The position numbers and the translations under genes are program-made. Of a DNA stretch of 13,153 bases, positions 1 through 6,891 are shown piece by piece (position 1 is the first letter of the stretch; every line of letters starts with the position of its first letter). The notes under the pieces are model-generated. The model was not told the DNA's origin. It saw only the letters and a program-made list of their open reading frames with translations, and searched no databases. The stretch lies in the NCBI GenBank assembly GCA_025464735.1, contig JAODMX010000139.1, forward strand, positions 1-13,153. Direction: 5' to 3'. The DNA is from Frondihabitans sp. (GTDB lineage: Bacteria > Actinomycetota > Actinomycetes > Actinomycetales > Microbacteriaceae).

Positions 1-1229
1 ACGCCAGCGCTCCCAAACACCTGAGCGGAACCGTGTCGCTCTGGCACTTCTTCACCGGTCGCGAGGCCGGCGTCATCCAGACCGCCGTCAAGGGCTTCGA
101 GAAGGAGAATCCGGATGTCAAAGTCGACATCCACGGCGGCCAGGACGACACCAAGCTGCAGCAGGCGATCTCCTCCGGCCAGAACATCGACGTCGGGCTC
201 TCGTACTCGACGGCGATTGTCGGCAGCTTCTGTTCGTCCGGTGCTTTCCGCAACCTCGGCCCGTACATCAAGCGCGACAAGGTCGACCTCAGTGACATCC
301 CGAGCGTTGTCCGCCAGTACACCGAGTACAAGGGCACGCGCTGCACCCTTCCCGCGCTCGCCGACACCAGCGCGCTGATGATGAACTCGAAGGAGATGGC
401 GGCGGCCGGGATCACGACTCCGCCCAAGACGCTCGACGAACTGGAGGCCGACGGACTCAAGCTCACGACCTACAACTCCGACGGCTCCATCAAACAGCTC
501 GGCTTCAACCCGCTGATGAGCTTCGAGGAGAACAGCCCGGAGCACTTCGCGCCGATGATCAACGGGTCCTGGCTCGACTCGAAGGGCAAGTCGACCATTG
601 GCACGAGTGCAGGCTGGAAGAAGCTCATCGCCTGGCAGAAGGCTTACGTCGACAAGATCGGCTACAACAAGCTCCAGGCGTTCACGGCTGGTCTCGGCCA
701 GGAGTTCGCCGCCGACAACCCGTTTCAGACCGGCCAGGTCTCGATGGTGATCGACGGCGAATACCGCACCGCCTTCATTCAGTCGCAGAAGCCCGACCTC
801 CAGTACACGACCGCCCCAACACCCGTGATGCCCGACTATGGCACCTACGGCGCGTCGTACATCGCGGGCAACGTGGCCGGCATCGCGAAGGGCTCGAAGC
901 ATCCCGAGCTCGCCTGGGCACTCTTGAAGTACCTCGCGCTCAACACCGACGCGCAGGTGTCGGTCGGTAACGGCCTGAAGAACGTGCCGACGATCACCTC
1001 GGCACTGAACTCGCCGAAGCTCGAGGTCGACAAGAACTACAGCACGTTCATCAACGCGGCCAAGAACCCCGCCACGATCACGTCACCGGCCACGGCCGAC
1101 GGAGCGGCCTACATCGGTACCTTCACCAAGATGTGGACCAACTACCAGTCGAACGGCGGCGATCTGACTCAGCAGCTCGCAGCGCTCGACAAGAACATCG
1201 ACAACGAGAACGCGCTGAGCGGCCCGTGA
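1..1229 (+). CDS. ABC sugar transporter solute-binding protein, CUT1 type (5' partial)
   Basis: This is the extracytoplasmic sugar-binding component of an ABC importer. The reading frame is open from base 3, so the start codon, signal peptide and lipobox lie outside the window; an internal GTG at 33 should not be taken as the start. About 408 residues are visible, nearly the full mature protein. The N-terminal LSGTVSLWHFFTGREAGVIQ segment and the following amphipathic helix are typical of family 1 solute-binding proteins, as is the region near residues 120-132 (DTSALMMNSKEM). Two cysteines, C77 and C114 of the visible part, flank the first lobe and might form a disulfide. The stop overlaps the start of the first permease by 1 nt (TGATG). 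Ligand identity cannot be read directly; the downstream glycosidase and kinase suggest a beta-glucoside or chitobiose-like disaccharide. Confidence 0.93.
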   Translation, partial: ASAPKHLSGTVSLWHFFTGREAGVIQTAVKGFEKENPDVKVDIHGGQDDTKLQQAISSGQNIDVGLSYSTAIVGSFCSSGAFRNLGPYIKRDKVDLSDIPSVVRQYTEYKGTRCTLPALADTSALMMNSKEMAAAGITTPPKTLDELEADGLKLTTYNSDGSIKQLGFNPLMSFEENSPEHFAPMINGSWLDSKGKSTIGTSAGWKKLIAWQKAYVDKIGYNKLQAFTAGLGQEFAADNPFQTGQVSMVIDGEYRTAFIQSQKPDLQYTTAPTPVMPDYGTYGASYIAGNVAGIAKGSKHPELAWALLKYLALNTDAQVSVGNGLKNVPTITSALNSPKLEVDKNYSTFINAAKNPATITSPATADGAAYIGTFTKMWTNYQSNGGDLTQQLAALDKNIDNENALSGP

Positions 1230-2254
1230 TGACCACGAACACGACAGCGGCGGAGGGGCGCACCGCGCTGCGCCCCTCCCGGAGCACCGGGCGCCTCAAG
1301 CGGCCCGCGAAACGGCCCGCGAAACGGCGCAGCGCCGAGAGTCGCAGGCGTCGAGTCGCGCTCCTGATGCTCACCCCGGCGATCCTCGGGCTCCTGATCT
1401 TCTTCGTCTACCCCCTGATCGCCTCGGTCTACTTCTCGTTCACGCGGTACAACCAGCTGAGCGCCCCGCAGTGGGTCGGGCTGACGAACTACACCTACCT
1501 GTTCACCGAGGATCCCCAGGTCGGCGCGGCCGCCCTCAACACCCTCTGGTTCGTCATCATCCTGGTCCCGGTGCGGATCGTCTGTGCGCTGCTGGTCGCG
1601 GGGCTCCTCACGCGGGTTCGCTCCGCCTCCGGTTTCTGGCGCACCCTGTTCTACCTGCCGGCACTCGTCCCTCCGGTGGCTAGCGTCGTGGCGTTCGTGT
1701 TCCTCTTCAACCCGGGCACGGGCCCCGTGAACCTGATCCTGTCCTGGTTCGGCATCCACGGCCCCCTGTGGTTCAACGATCCGTCGTGGTCAAAACCCTC
1801 GCTCGTGATCCTCGGGGTCTGGGTGATGGGCGACATCATGATCATCTTCCTGGCGTCGCTGCTCGACGTGCCGAAGGAGCTCTACGAGGCGACGTCCCTC
1901 GACGGTGCCAACGGCCTGCAGCAGGTCCGGCACATCACCCTCCCGACAGTCGCGCCGGTGATCGGGTTCGCGATCGTGACAGGCGTGATCGCCGCACTCC
2001 AGTACTTCACCGAGGCCGCCGTGGCTTCCGGGGTGGCGAGCGGCCAGGCGACCGTCGGTGGCGGATCGAGCGCGAACCTCGGTTACCCGGGCACGTCGCT
2101 CCTCACCTACACCGAGCTCCTCTACCAGCACGGCTTCGCGAACTTCCAGTTCGGTTACGCCTCGGCGATGGCCGTCGTCCTGTTCGTCATCACGGCTGTC
2201 GTGCTCGTGTTCACCATCCGGCGCATCAGCGTCTTTCGACCGGAGGAGTCCTGA
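1229..2254 (+). CDS. ABC sugar transporter permease, MalF-like
   Basis: This is an inner-membrane permease subunit of 341 residues. The ATG at 1229 overlaps the upstream stop by 1 nt and has no good Shine-Dalgarno, so coupled translation is likely. The first ~42 residues form an unusually basic cytoplasmic tail containing a short repeat (KRPAKRPAKRR). TM1 follows at about 43-65. Further membrane segments lie at about 104-126, 139-160, 190-212, 241-262 and 311-331. The EAA loop that contacts the ATPase is at 219-239 (YEATSLDGANG ... ITLP), with the conserved glycine and LP. The topology fits the MalF/UgpA side of CUT1 transporters. Its start region contains a strong RNA hairpin (1252-1279), described separately. 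No ATPase gene accompanies the permeases. Confidence 0.95.
   Translation: MTTNTTAAEGRTALRPSRSTGRLKRPAKRPAKRRSAESRRRRVALLMLTPAILGLLIFFVYPLIASVYFSFTRYNQLSAPQWVGLTNYTYLFTEDPQVGAAALNTLWFVIILVPVRIVCALLVAGLLTRVRSASGFWRTLFYLPALVPPVASVVAFVFLFNPGTGPVNLILSWFGIHGPLWFNDPSWSKPSLVILGVWVMGDIMIIFLASLLDVPKELYEATSLDGANGLQQVRHITLPTVAPVIGFAIVTGVIAALQYFTEAAVASGVASGQATVGGGSSANLGYPGTSLLTYTELLYQHGFANFQFGYASAMAVVLFVITAVVLVFTIRRISVFRPEES
1252..1279 (+). promoter_or_regulatory. Stem-loop at the binding-protein/permease junction
   Basis: A perfect 10-bp GC-rich stem (GGAGGGGCGC paired with GCGCCCCTCC) encloses an 8-nt loop at 1262-1269. It begins 22 nt after the solute-binding protein stop, inside the first codons of the permease. 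Hairpins at this operon position commonly protect the binding-protein mRNA and lower permease expression; that role here is inferred. There is no U-tract, so it is not a simple terminator. Confidence 0.5.
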
Positions 2255-3135
2255 TGACCGTCATCACCCGACCCGTCACCGACGCGCGGCGTCAGCGGGG
2301 CAGGAAACGGAGCACGCCCCGGATCCTGCTCTGGATCGCCGAGCACGCTGCTCTCGTTGCGATCGCCGTCGTGGCCATCGCCCCGATCGTCTTCGTCGCG
2401 CTGACATCGCTCATGTCGAGCAACCAGGCGCTCACCGCGTCGATCATTCCGACGACCTGGGAGTGGTCGAATTACCTGAAGGTCTTCACGACGGTGCCGC
2501 TCGCCCAGTGGTTCGGCAACTCGGCGTTCTACGCGATCCTCGCCACGGCCTTCATGCTCGTGTCGAGTGTGCCCGCTGCGTATGCCCTGGCGCAGATCAA
2601 GTTCAAGGGCGCCAACCTGATCTTCACGTCGCTCATCATTGCGATGCTGTTGCCACCGCAGGTGACGGCCGTGCCCGTCTATGTGATGTTTGCCGGGCTG
2701 CACCTGACCGGCACCCTGTGGCCGCTGATCCTGCCGAACATTCTCGGTGATGCCTTCAGCATCTTCCTGATGCGGCAGTTCTTCCTCACCATCCCCAAGG
2801 AGTACGGTGACGCCGCCCGAACGGACGGCTGCGGGGAGTTCGGGGTGCTGCTCAAGGTGATCGTGCCGATGGCTCGCCCGGGCATCGCATCTGCCGCGAT
2901 CTTCATGTTCTTCAACTCGTGGAACGACTACTACGGCCCCCTTCTCTACGCCTCAGAGAACCCGAACGCGTGGCCGGTCGCCTACGGGCTCGCCACCTTC
3001 CGCGGTGTCCACGGGACCGACTGGAGCATCACGATGGCGATGACCGTCGTCGTCATGATCCCCGTGGTGATCATCTTCTTCTTCGCGCAGAAGGCATTCG
3101 TCGAGGGCATCGCCCTGACCGGAACGAAAGGTTGA
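2254..3135 (+). CDS. ABC sugar transporter permease, MalG-like
   Basis: This second permease subunit has 293 residues. The ATG at 2254 shares one base with the previous stop and is preceded by a good ribosome site (GGAGGAG, 2242-2248, 5 nt spacing). The first ~20 residues are basic. TM1 is at about 32-53, and further segments lie at about 90-112, 121-146, 151-172, 209-228 and 259-279. The EAA loop is at 183-210 (EYGDAARTDGCGEF ... IVPMARPG), with DAA for EAA and a cysteine (C193) where small residues are usual. The NSWNDYYGPLLYA segment after the loop is characteristic of MalG/UgpE-type CUT1 permeases. It should pair with the upstream permease and an ATPase encoded elsewhere. Confidence 0.95.
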   Translation: MTVITRPVTDARRQRGRKRSTPRILLWIAEHAALVAIAVVAIAPIVFVALTSLMSSNQALTASIIPTTWEWSNYLKVFTTVPLAQWFGNSAFYAILATAFMLVSSVPAAYALAQIKFKGANLIFTSLIIAMLLPPQVTAVPVYVMFAGLHLTGTLWPLILPNILGDAFSIFLMRQFFLTIPKEYGDAARTDGCGEFGVLLKVIVPMARPGIASAAIFMFFNSWNDYYGPLLYASENPNAWPVAYGLATFRGVHGTDWSITMAMTVVVMIPVVIIFFFAQKAFVEGIALTGTKG

Positions 3136-3137
3136 CC

Positions 3138-4409
3138 ATGAAACTCACTGTCGTCGGGGGAGGCTCGACCTATACCCCCGAGCTCGTGGACGGTTTCTCC
3201 CGGCTGCGCGACGAGCTGCCGATCGACGAACTCTGGCTCGTCGATCCTGATCCGGAGCGTCGTGCCCTCATCGGCGGCATCTCGCGGCGGATGTTCGCCA
3301 GGGCCGGGCACCCGGGCACGATTCACGTCACGGACGATCTTCGGGCCGGAGTCGAGGGGGCCGACGCCGTGATGTTCCAACTGCGAGTCGGCGGCCAGCA
3401 GGCCAGGCACGGTGACGAGACGTTCCCGCACGCCCTGTGCTGCATTGGGCAGGAGACGACAGGGCCCGGCGGTTTCGCGAAGGCTCTCCGAACCGTGCCG
3501 GTTGTGCTCGAGGCAGCGGAGGTCGTGCGGAAGTACGCCAAACCCGACGCCTGGATCGTCGACTTCACGAACCCCGTCGGCATCGTCACAAGAGCTCTGC
3601 TCGAAGCCGGACACCGAGCCGTCGGGCTCTGCAATGTCGCTATCGGATTCCAGCGGCGTTACGCCGACCGCTACGGCGTCGACCCGCAGGCGGTCCGCCT
3701 CGATCACGTCGGTCTCAACCACCTCACCTGGGAGCGCGGCGTCCACGTCACCCGCCACGGGGTCGAGACGGACGTGCTTCCCTCGCTGCTCAAAGACGAC
3801 CTCGAGGAGACCGCCATCTCGGTGCACGCCGACCCGCGGCTCCTGACGATGCAGCAGGCGCTGCCGTCGTATTACCTGCGCTACTACTACTCGCACGACG
3901 AGGTGTTCCGCGAGCAGATCTTCGAGCCGAGCCGTGCGCAGGTGGTCTACGAGACCGAGCGCGCGCTGCTGAAAAAGTATGCCGATCCTACGGTCGATAC
4001 GAAACCGATCGAGCTTGAGTCGCGCGGTGGCGCCTACTACTCCGACGCTGCCGTCAACGTGCTCGCCTCGCTCACGACCAATCGCGGCGACACGCAGGTG
4101 CTGAACGTGCGTAACGACGGGACGATGCCGTTCCTGCCGGACGACCACGTCGTCGAGGTCCCGACGGTCGTCGGTTCGGCAGGTCTCACGGCACTGCCGA
4201 TCGAGCCGTTGCCGGCCGACATGGCCGGGCTGATCTCGCACGTCGCCTCGTACGAACGTCTCGCCCTCGAGGCTGCCGTCCACGGCGGTCGGGACCGGAT
4301 CGTTCGGGCGCTCCTCGCCCACCCGATGGTCGGTCAATTCGAGAAGGCCGAGAGGATGACCGACCTGCTCCTCGCCGAAAACGCCAAGCACCTGGCCTGG
4401 ACCCGATGA
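3138..4409 (+). CDS. Glycoside hydrolase family 4, 6-phospho-beta-glucosidase-like
   Basis: This cytoplasmic glycosidase of 423 residues uses the GH4 redox mechanism: NAD+ oxidises C3, a divalent metal (usually Mn2+) assists, elimination cleaves the glycosidic bond, and water addition and reduction follow. The Rossmann motif VVGGGSTYTPELV is at residues 5-17. DFTNPVGIVT is at 142-151. The expected metal ligands are C165 in LCNVAIGF and H195 in VGLNHLTW. The YYLRYYY cluster at 245-251 should contain the catalytic tyrosine. These features match the 6-phospho-beta-glucosidase/LicH-CelF branch better than alpha-galactosidases. The start ATG at 3138 has GAAAGG 7 nt upstream, 2 nt after the permease stop. 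GH4 enzymes of this branch usually act on PTS-phosphorylated sugars. Here the neighbours are an ABC importer and a kinase, so the phosphate may be added after uptake (inference). Confidence 0.93.
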   Translation: MKLTVVGGGSTYTPELVDGFSRLRDELPIDELWLVDPDPERRALIGGISRRMFARAGHPGTIHVTDDLRAGVEGADAVMFQLRVGGQQARHGDETFPHALCCIGQETTGPGGFAKALRTVPVVLEAAEVVRKYAKPDAWIVDFTNPVGIVTRALLEAGHRAVGLCNVAIGFQRRYADRYGVDPQAVRLDHVGLNHLTWERGVHVTRHGVETDVLPSLLKDDLEETAISVHADPRLLTMQQALPSYYLRYYYSHDEVFREQIFEPSRAQVVYETERALLKKYADPTVDTKPIELESRGGAYYSDAAVNVLASLTTNRGDTQVLNVRNDGTMPFLPDDHVVEVPTVVGSAGLTALPIEPLPADMAGLISHVASYERLALEAAVHGGRDRIVRALLAHPMVGQFEKAERMTDLLLAENAKHLAWTR

Positions 4410-5410
4410 CGTCGCCCACCCACTCTCGCGACGTCGTCATAGCGGTCGACGGAGGCGGCAGCAAGACCGACGTGGTCGTGATCGGGCTCGACGGTGAGTT
4501 CGTCTCCCATGCCCGCGGCCCCGGGTCGAACCCTCAGGTGCTCGGGCCGGAGACCGCGTTCGTCGTCCTCGACGCACTGCGCGCCGAGGCGCTCGCCGGG
4601 CACGACGACGTGCGCGTCGTCCGCACGGAGATCTACCTCTCCGGGCTGGATCTCCCGGACGAGATCACCGCGGCCCGGCTTGGTCTCGCCCATTGGGATG
4701 CCGCGATCATCGACAACGACCTCTTCGCGCTGCTGCGGGGAGGGACGAGGCACCAGGATGCGGTCGCGGTGGTCTGCGGCACCGGCATCAACGCGATCGG
4801 TGTGCGTCGCGACGGAGCCACGGCCCGTTTCCCCGCCCTGGGTGACATCTCGGGCGACTGGGGTGGCGGGTCGTTCCTCGGCGGCCAGGCGCTCTGGCAT
4901 GCGGCACGCTCGGAAGACGGCCGAGGCCCGGCAACGTCTCTCGAACACGACGTTCCCGCCGCTCTGGGATTCTCCTCCGTGCGTGAGGTGACCGAGGCGG
5001 TCCACTTCAAGCGGCTGGAGTACCGCGCGGTGGCCCACCTCAGTCCTGTGCTCTTCGCGGCCGCGGCCGCGGGCGACGTCGTCGCACAGGGAGTGGTCGA
5101 CCACCAAGCGGAGGAGATAGTGACGCTGACCGTGACGGCCCTCCGCAAGCTCGACCTTCTCGCGGTGCCGGTGCCGGTGGTGCTGGGAGGCGGGGTGCTG
5201 GCAGCCCGTCACCCCCGGCTCCTCGCTGGCATCGACCGGCGGCTCAGCGCTCGAGCGCCTCATGCCACGACCCACGTGGTCGCCGTGCCGCCACTGCTCG
5301 GGGCAGGTCTTCTCGCTCTGGAGGGCGCTGGCAGCCCCCAGTCGGCCCTCGACCGCTTCCGCGCCGAGGTGCTCGCCCAGTCCTGGCGTGCGGCAGGCGT
5401 CGGCGTCTGA
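4406..5410 (+). CDS. BadF/BadG/BcrA/BcrD-type sugar kinase (N-acetylglucosamine kinase-like)
   Basis: This 334-residue protein has the actin-like ATPase fold of the BadF/BadG family, whose sugar-linked members phosphorylate N-acetylglucosamine or related sugars with ATP. Motifs visible: phosphate-1 DGGGSKTD (15-22), an ND pair with probable catalytic D105 in IIDNDLFALLRGG, phosphate-2 VVCGTGINAIG (122-132), GDISGDWGGGSFLGG (146-160), the adenosine-site glycines VVLGGGVL (258-265) and a closing LLGAGLLAL (298-306). The start overlaps the GH4 stop by 4 nt (ATGA) and has no clear ribosome site, which suggests coupling. Its position after an ABC importer and a phosphoglycosidase suggests it phosphorylates either the incoming disaccharide or the released monosaccharide. 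The sequence does not decide which. It is the last gene before the 5475-5528 hairpin. Confidence 0.88.
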   Translation: MTSPTHSRDVVIAVDGGGSKTDVVVIGLDGEFVSHARGPGSNPQVLGPETAFVVLDALRAEALAGHDDVRVVRTEIYLSGLDLPDEITAARLGLAHWDAAIIDNDLFALLRGGTRHQDAVAVVCGTGINAIGVRRDGATARFPALGDISGDWGGGSFLGGQALWHAARSEDGRGPATSLEHDVPAALGFSSVREVTEAVHFKRLEYRAVAHLSPVLFAAAAAGDVVAQGVVDHQAEEIVTLTVTALRKLDLLAVPVPVVLGGGVLAARHPRLLAGIDRRLSARAPHATTHVVAVPPLLGAGLLALEGAGSPQSALDRFRAEVLAQSWRAAGVGV

Positions 5411-5474
5411 GGGACGCTTCGCCGGTAGCGGGGTGGCATCGCGCATTTCGGCGAAGCCAAGCGCACATCAGCGC

Positions 5475-5528
5475 ACCAACCCACCCCTCGTCCACTCCGA
5501 GAACGGAGGGACCGAGGGGGTGGGTGGT
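5475..5528. terminator. Long imperfect hairpin between convergent genes, probable bidirectional terminator
   Basis: The arms at 5475-5493 (ACCAACCCACCCCTCGTCC) and 5509-5528 pair with a few single-base bulges. Inside them a perfect CTCCG-AGAA-CGGAG tetraloop stem (5495-5508) continues the helix. The hairpin follows the kinase stop by 64 nt and faces the leftward small membrane-protein gene ending at 5552. There is no clean T-run on either side, so termination may be only partly intrinsic. The remainder of 5411-5551 shows no gene. Confidence 0.6.
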
Positions 5529-5551
5529 TCGCCTGCGGGGTAGGGGTCCCG

Positions 5552-5791
5552 TTAGCGCGGCGCCTTGCGACCCGACCGTGGCCAGGAGTCGCCTGAGACT
5601 CCACGGCGGAGGTACAGGGTCAGCATGATGCCGAAAAGAAGCCCAATGAACCCGATCGGCAAGCACAGAGCCGAAGCGATGATGGGTGCCGTCGTGAGCA
5701 TGAGAGTCAGGGCCGCGACGAAGAACAATCCGCCGATCATCCCGGAGATGATGGCGACCCGTTCCCAGATCCGACGCTGCTCGAGCTTCAT
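5552..5791 (-). CDS. Small two-helix membrane protein, unknown function
   Basis: This 79-residue protein starts at the ATG at 5791. A short charged N-terminus (MKLEQRRIWER) is followed by two hydrophobic segments at about 12-33 and 36-60, separated by a short turn, then a basic hydrophilic tail (LRRGVSGDSWPRSGRKAPR). It is probably a small integral membrane protein with both ends in the cytoplasm. I recognise no family. It lies 10 nt downstream of the SDR gene in the same direction and is the last gene of the leftward run. The ribosome site is weak (ACGAG), so expression may depend on readthrough from upstream. The clean membrane pattern and codon use favour a real gene. Confidence 0.6.
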   Translation of the reverse strand: MKLEQRRIWERVAIISGMIGGLFFVAALTLMLTTAPIIASALCLPIGFIGLLFGIMLTLYLRRGVSGDSWPRSGRKAPR

Positions 5792-5801
5792 GCTCGTCAG
5801 G

Positions 5802-6884
5802 CTATGTGCTTCGACCGCCCGGCACAGTCGGAACTTCGGGGGACACTCTGTGCCCTGTGGGGGACAGAAGGGGGACCGACCGGGGTGCAGCGACCGGCGA
5901 CCAGCCGACCGTCAGTCGATCGTAGAGGGCATCGACCTCGGGGTCAACGACCCGTCTCGACGCATCGGCGTCGTGCCAGCGGACGATCTGGCGCGCTCCT
6001 TCGGCAAACGGGATCCGCGCCACCCAGTCGGGAGCGAGTGTCCGGATCTTCGTGGTGTCGAACACGGCCGCGTGACTTCGATCGCCGCGCAACTGGGCAT
6101 CCCACCCCGGCGCCTCGGCCACCAGCTCGTGCGTCGTCCGGTGCACGATTGACGGCGCGTCCACTCCCGCGGCGTCAGCCAGGTCGAGCGCGATGGTGTT
6201 CCAGGTGAGCAGTTCGGGGGACATGATGTTGAACGCCTCGCCGATCGCCTCGGGTGCGCCGAGGAGGCTCACGAAGGCCTTGGCGAAATCGTCGGCGTGA
6301 GTGATCGCCCACGGTGATGTCCCGTCGCCGTGCAGCACGATTGGCCGGCCGCGTCGCATCCGGTCGATGGTGGTCCACCCTCCGAGGAGCGGGACCCGCG
6401 TCCGGTCGTAGGTCTGCGAGGGGCGGACGACCGTGACCCGGATCCTGCCCGCCGCGTGCTCGTCTCGGAGGAGGCGTTCGCAGGCGATCTTGTCGCGGGC
6501 GTAGGGCGAGAACGGATTGAAGAGCGGCGTGCCTTCGCCGATCGGCAGGTGGGTCGGCGGTTTCTGATACGCGGTCGCGGAGCTGATGAAGACGTACTGG
6601 TCCGAGCGGCCGCCGAAGAGGCGGATGGCGGTGCGGACCTGGTCGACCGTGAAGGTGAGGAAATCGGCGACGCTGTCGAACCGGCGGTCGCCCAGAGCCC
6701 GTTCGACAGCGTCGGCGTCGCGGATGTCGACGGTGATCGTCTCGACGTCGTCCGGAAGGCGCCTGAGGTGGGTGGTGCCGCGATTGAGGACGGTGACGGC
6801 GATCCCGTCGGCTACGGCCTCACGAACGCAGGACGCACTGATCTGCCCGGTGCCGCCGACGACCAGGAGTGACTTCGTTGTCAT
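5802..6884 (-). CDS. Extended SDR family NAD(P)-dependent epimerase/dehydratase-like oxidoreductase
   Basis: This 360-residue cytoplasmic protein has a Rossmann nucleotide-binding start LLVVGGTGQIS (6-16), in which the third glycine of GxxGxxG is replaced by S16. The NRG at 34-36 after strand 2 would fit NADP preference. Acidic VDIRDADAVERAL follows at 52-64. The catalytic set is visible as S101/S102 in FISSATAYQ and Y128-x3-K132 in SPYARDK. VVRPSQTYD and the HGDGTSPWAITHADDFAKAF region (about 186-206) are typical of extended SDRs related to nucleotide-sugar epimerases and CSP41-like proteins. The last ~30 residues are Pro/Ser/Val-rich and outside the fold. The substrate is unknown. The start at 6884 is 7 nt after the nagA stop with only a weak ribosome site. 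Confidence 0.85.
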   Translation of the reverse strand: MTTKSLLVVGGTGQISASCVREAVADGIAVTVLNRGTTHLRRLPDDVETITVDIRDADAVERALGDRRFDSVADFLTFTVDQVRTAIRLFGGRSDQYVFISSATAYQKPPTHLPIGEGTPLFNPFSPYARDKIACERLLRDEHAAGRIRVTVVRPSQTYDRTRVPLLGGWTTIDRMRRGRPIVLHGDGTSPWAITHADDFAKAFVSLLGAPEAIGEAFNIMSPELLTWNTIALDLADAAGVDAPSIVHRTTHELVAEAPGWDAQLRGDRSHAAVFDTTKIRTLAPDWVARIPFAEGARQIVRWHDADASRRVVDPEVDALYDRLTVGWSPVAAPRSVPLLSPTGHRVSPEVPTVPGGRST

Positions 6885-6891
6885 TCACCGA

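Noticed and set aside
33..35. GTG at 33 as the start of the solute-binding protein
   Set aside because: The frame is open to the window edge and a signal peptide is required, so the true start lies upstream of the window.
2982..4391. Long open frame on the minus strand opposite the GH4 gene (469 codons)
   Set aside because: It lies antisense to a strongly supported enzyme, reads as Arg/Asp/Val/His-rich sequence with no recognisable motif, and reflects the lack of stop codons in GC-rich DNA.
4334..5446. Long minus-strand frame opposite the kinase gene (370 codons)
   Set aside because: Antisense to the BadF-type kinase; low-complexity composition and no domain.
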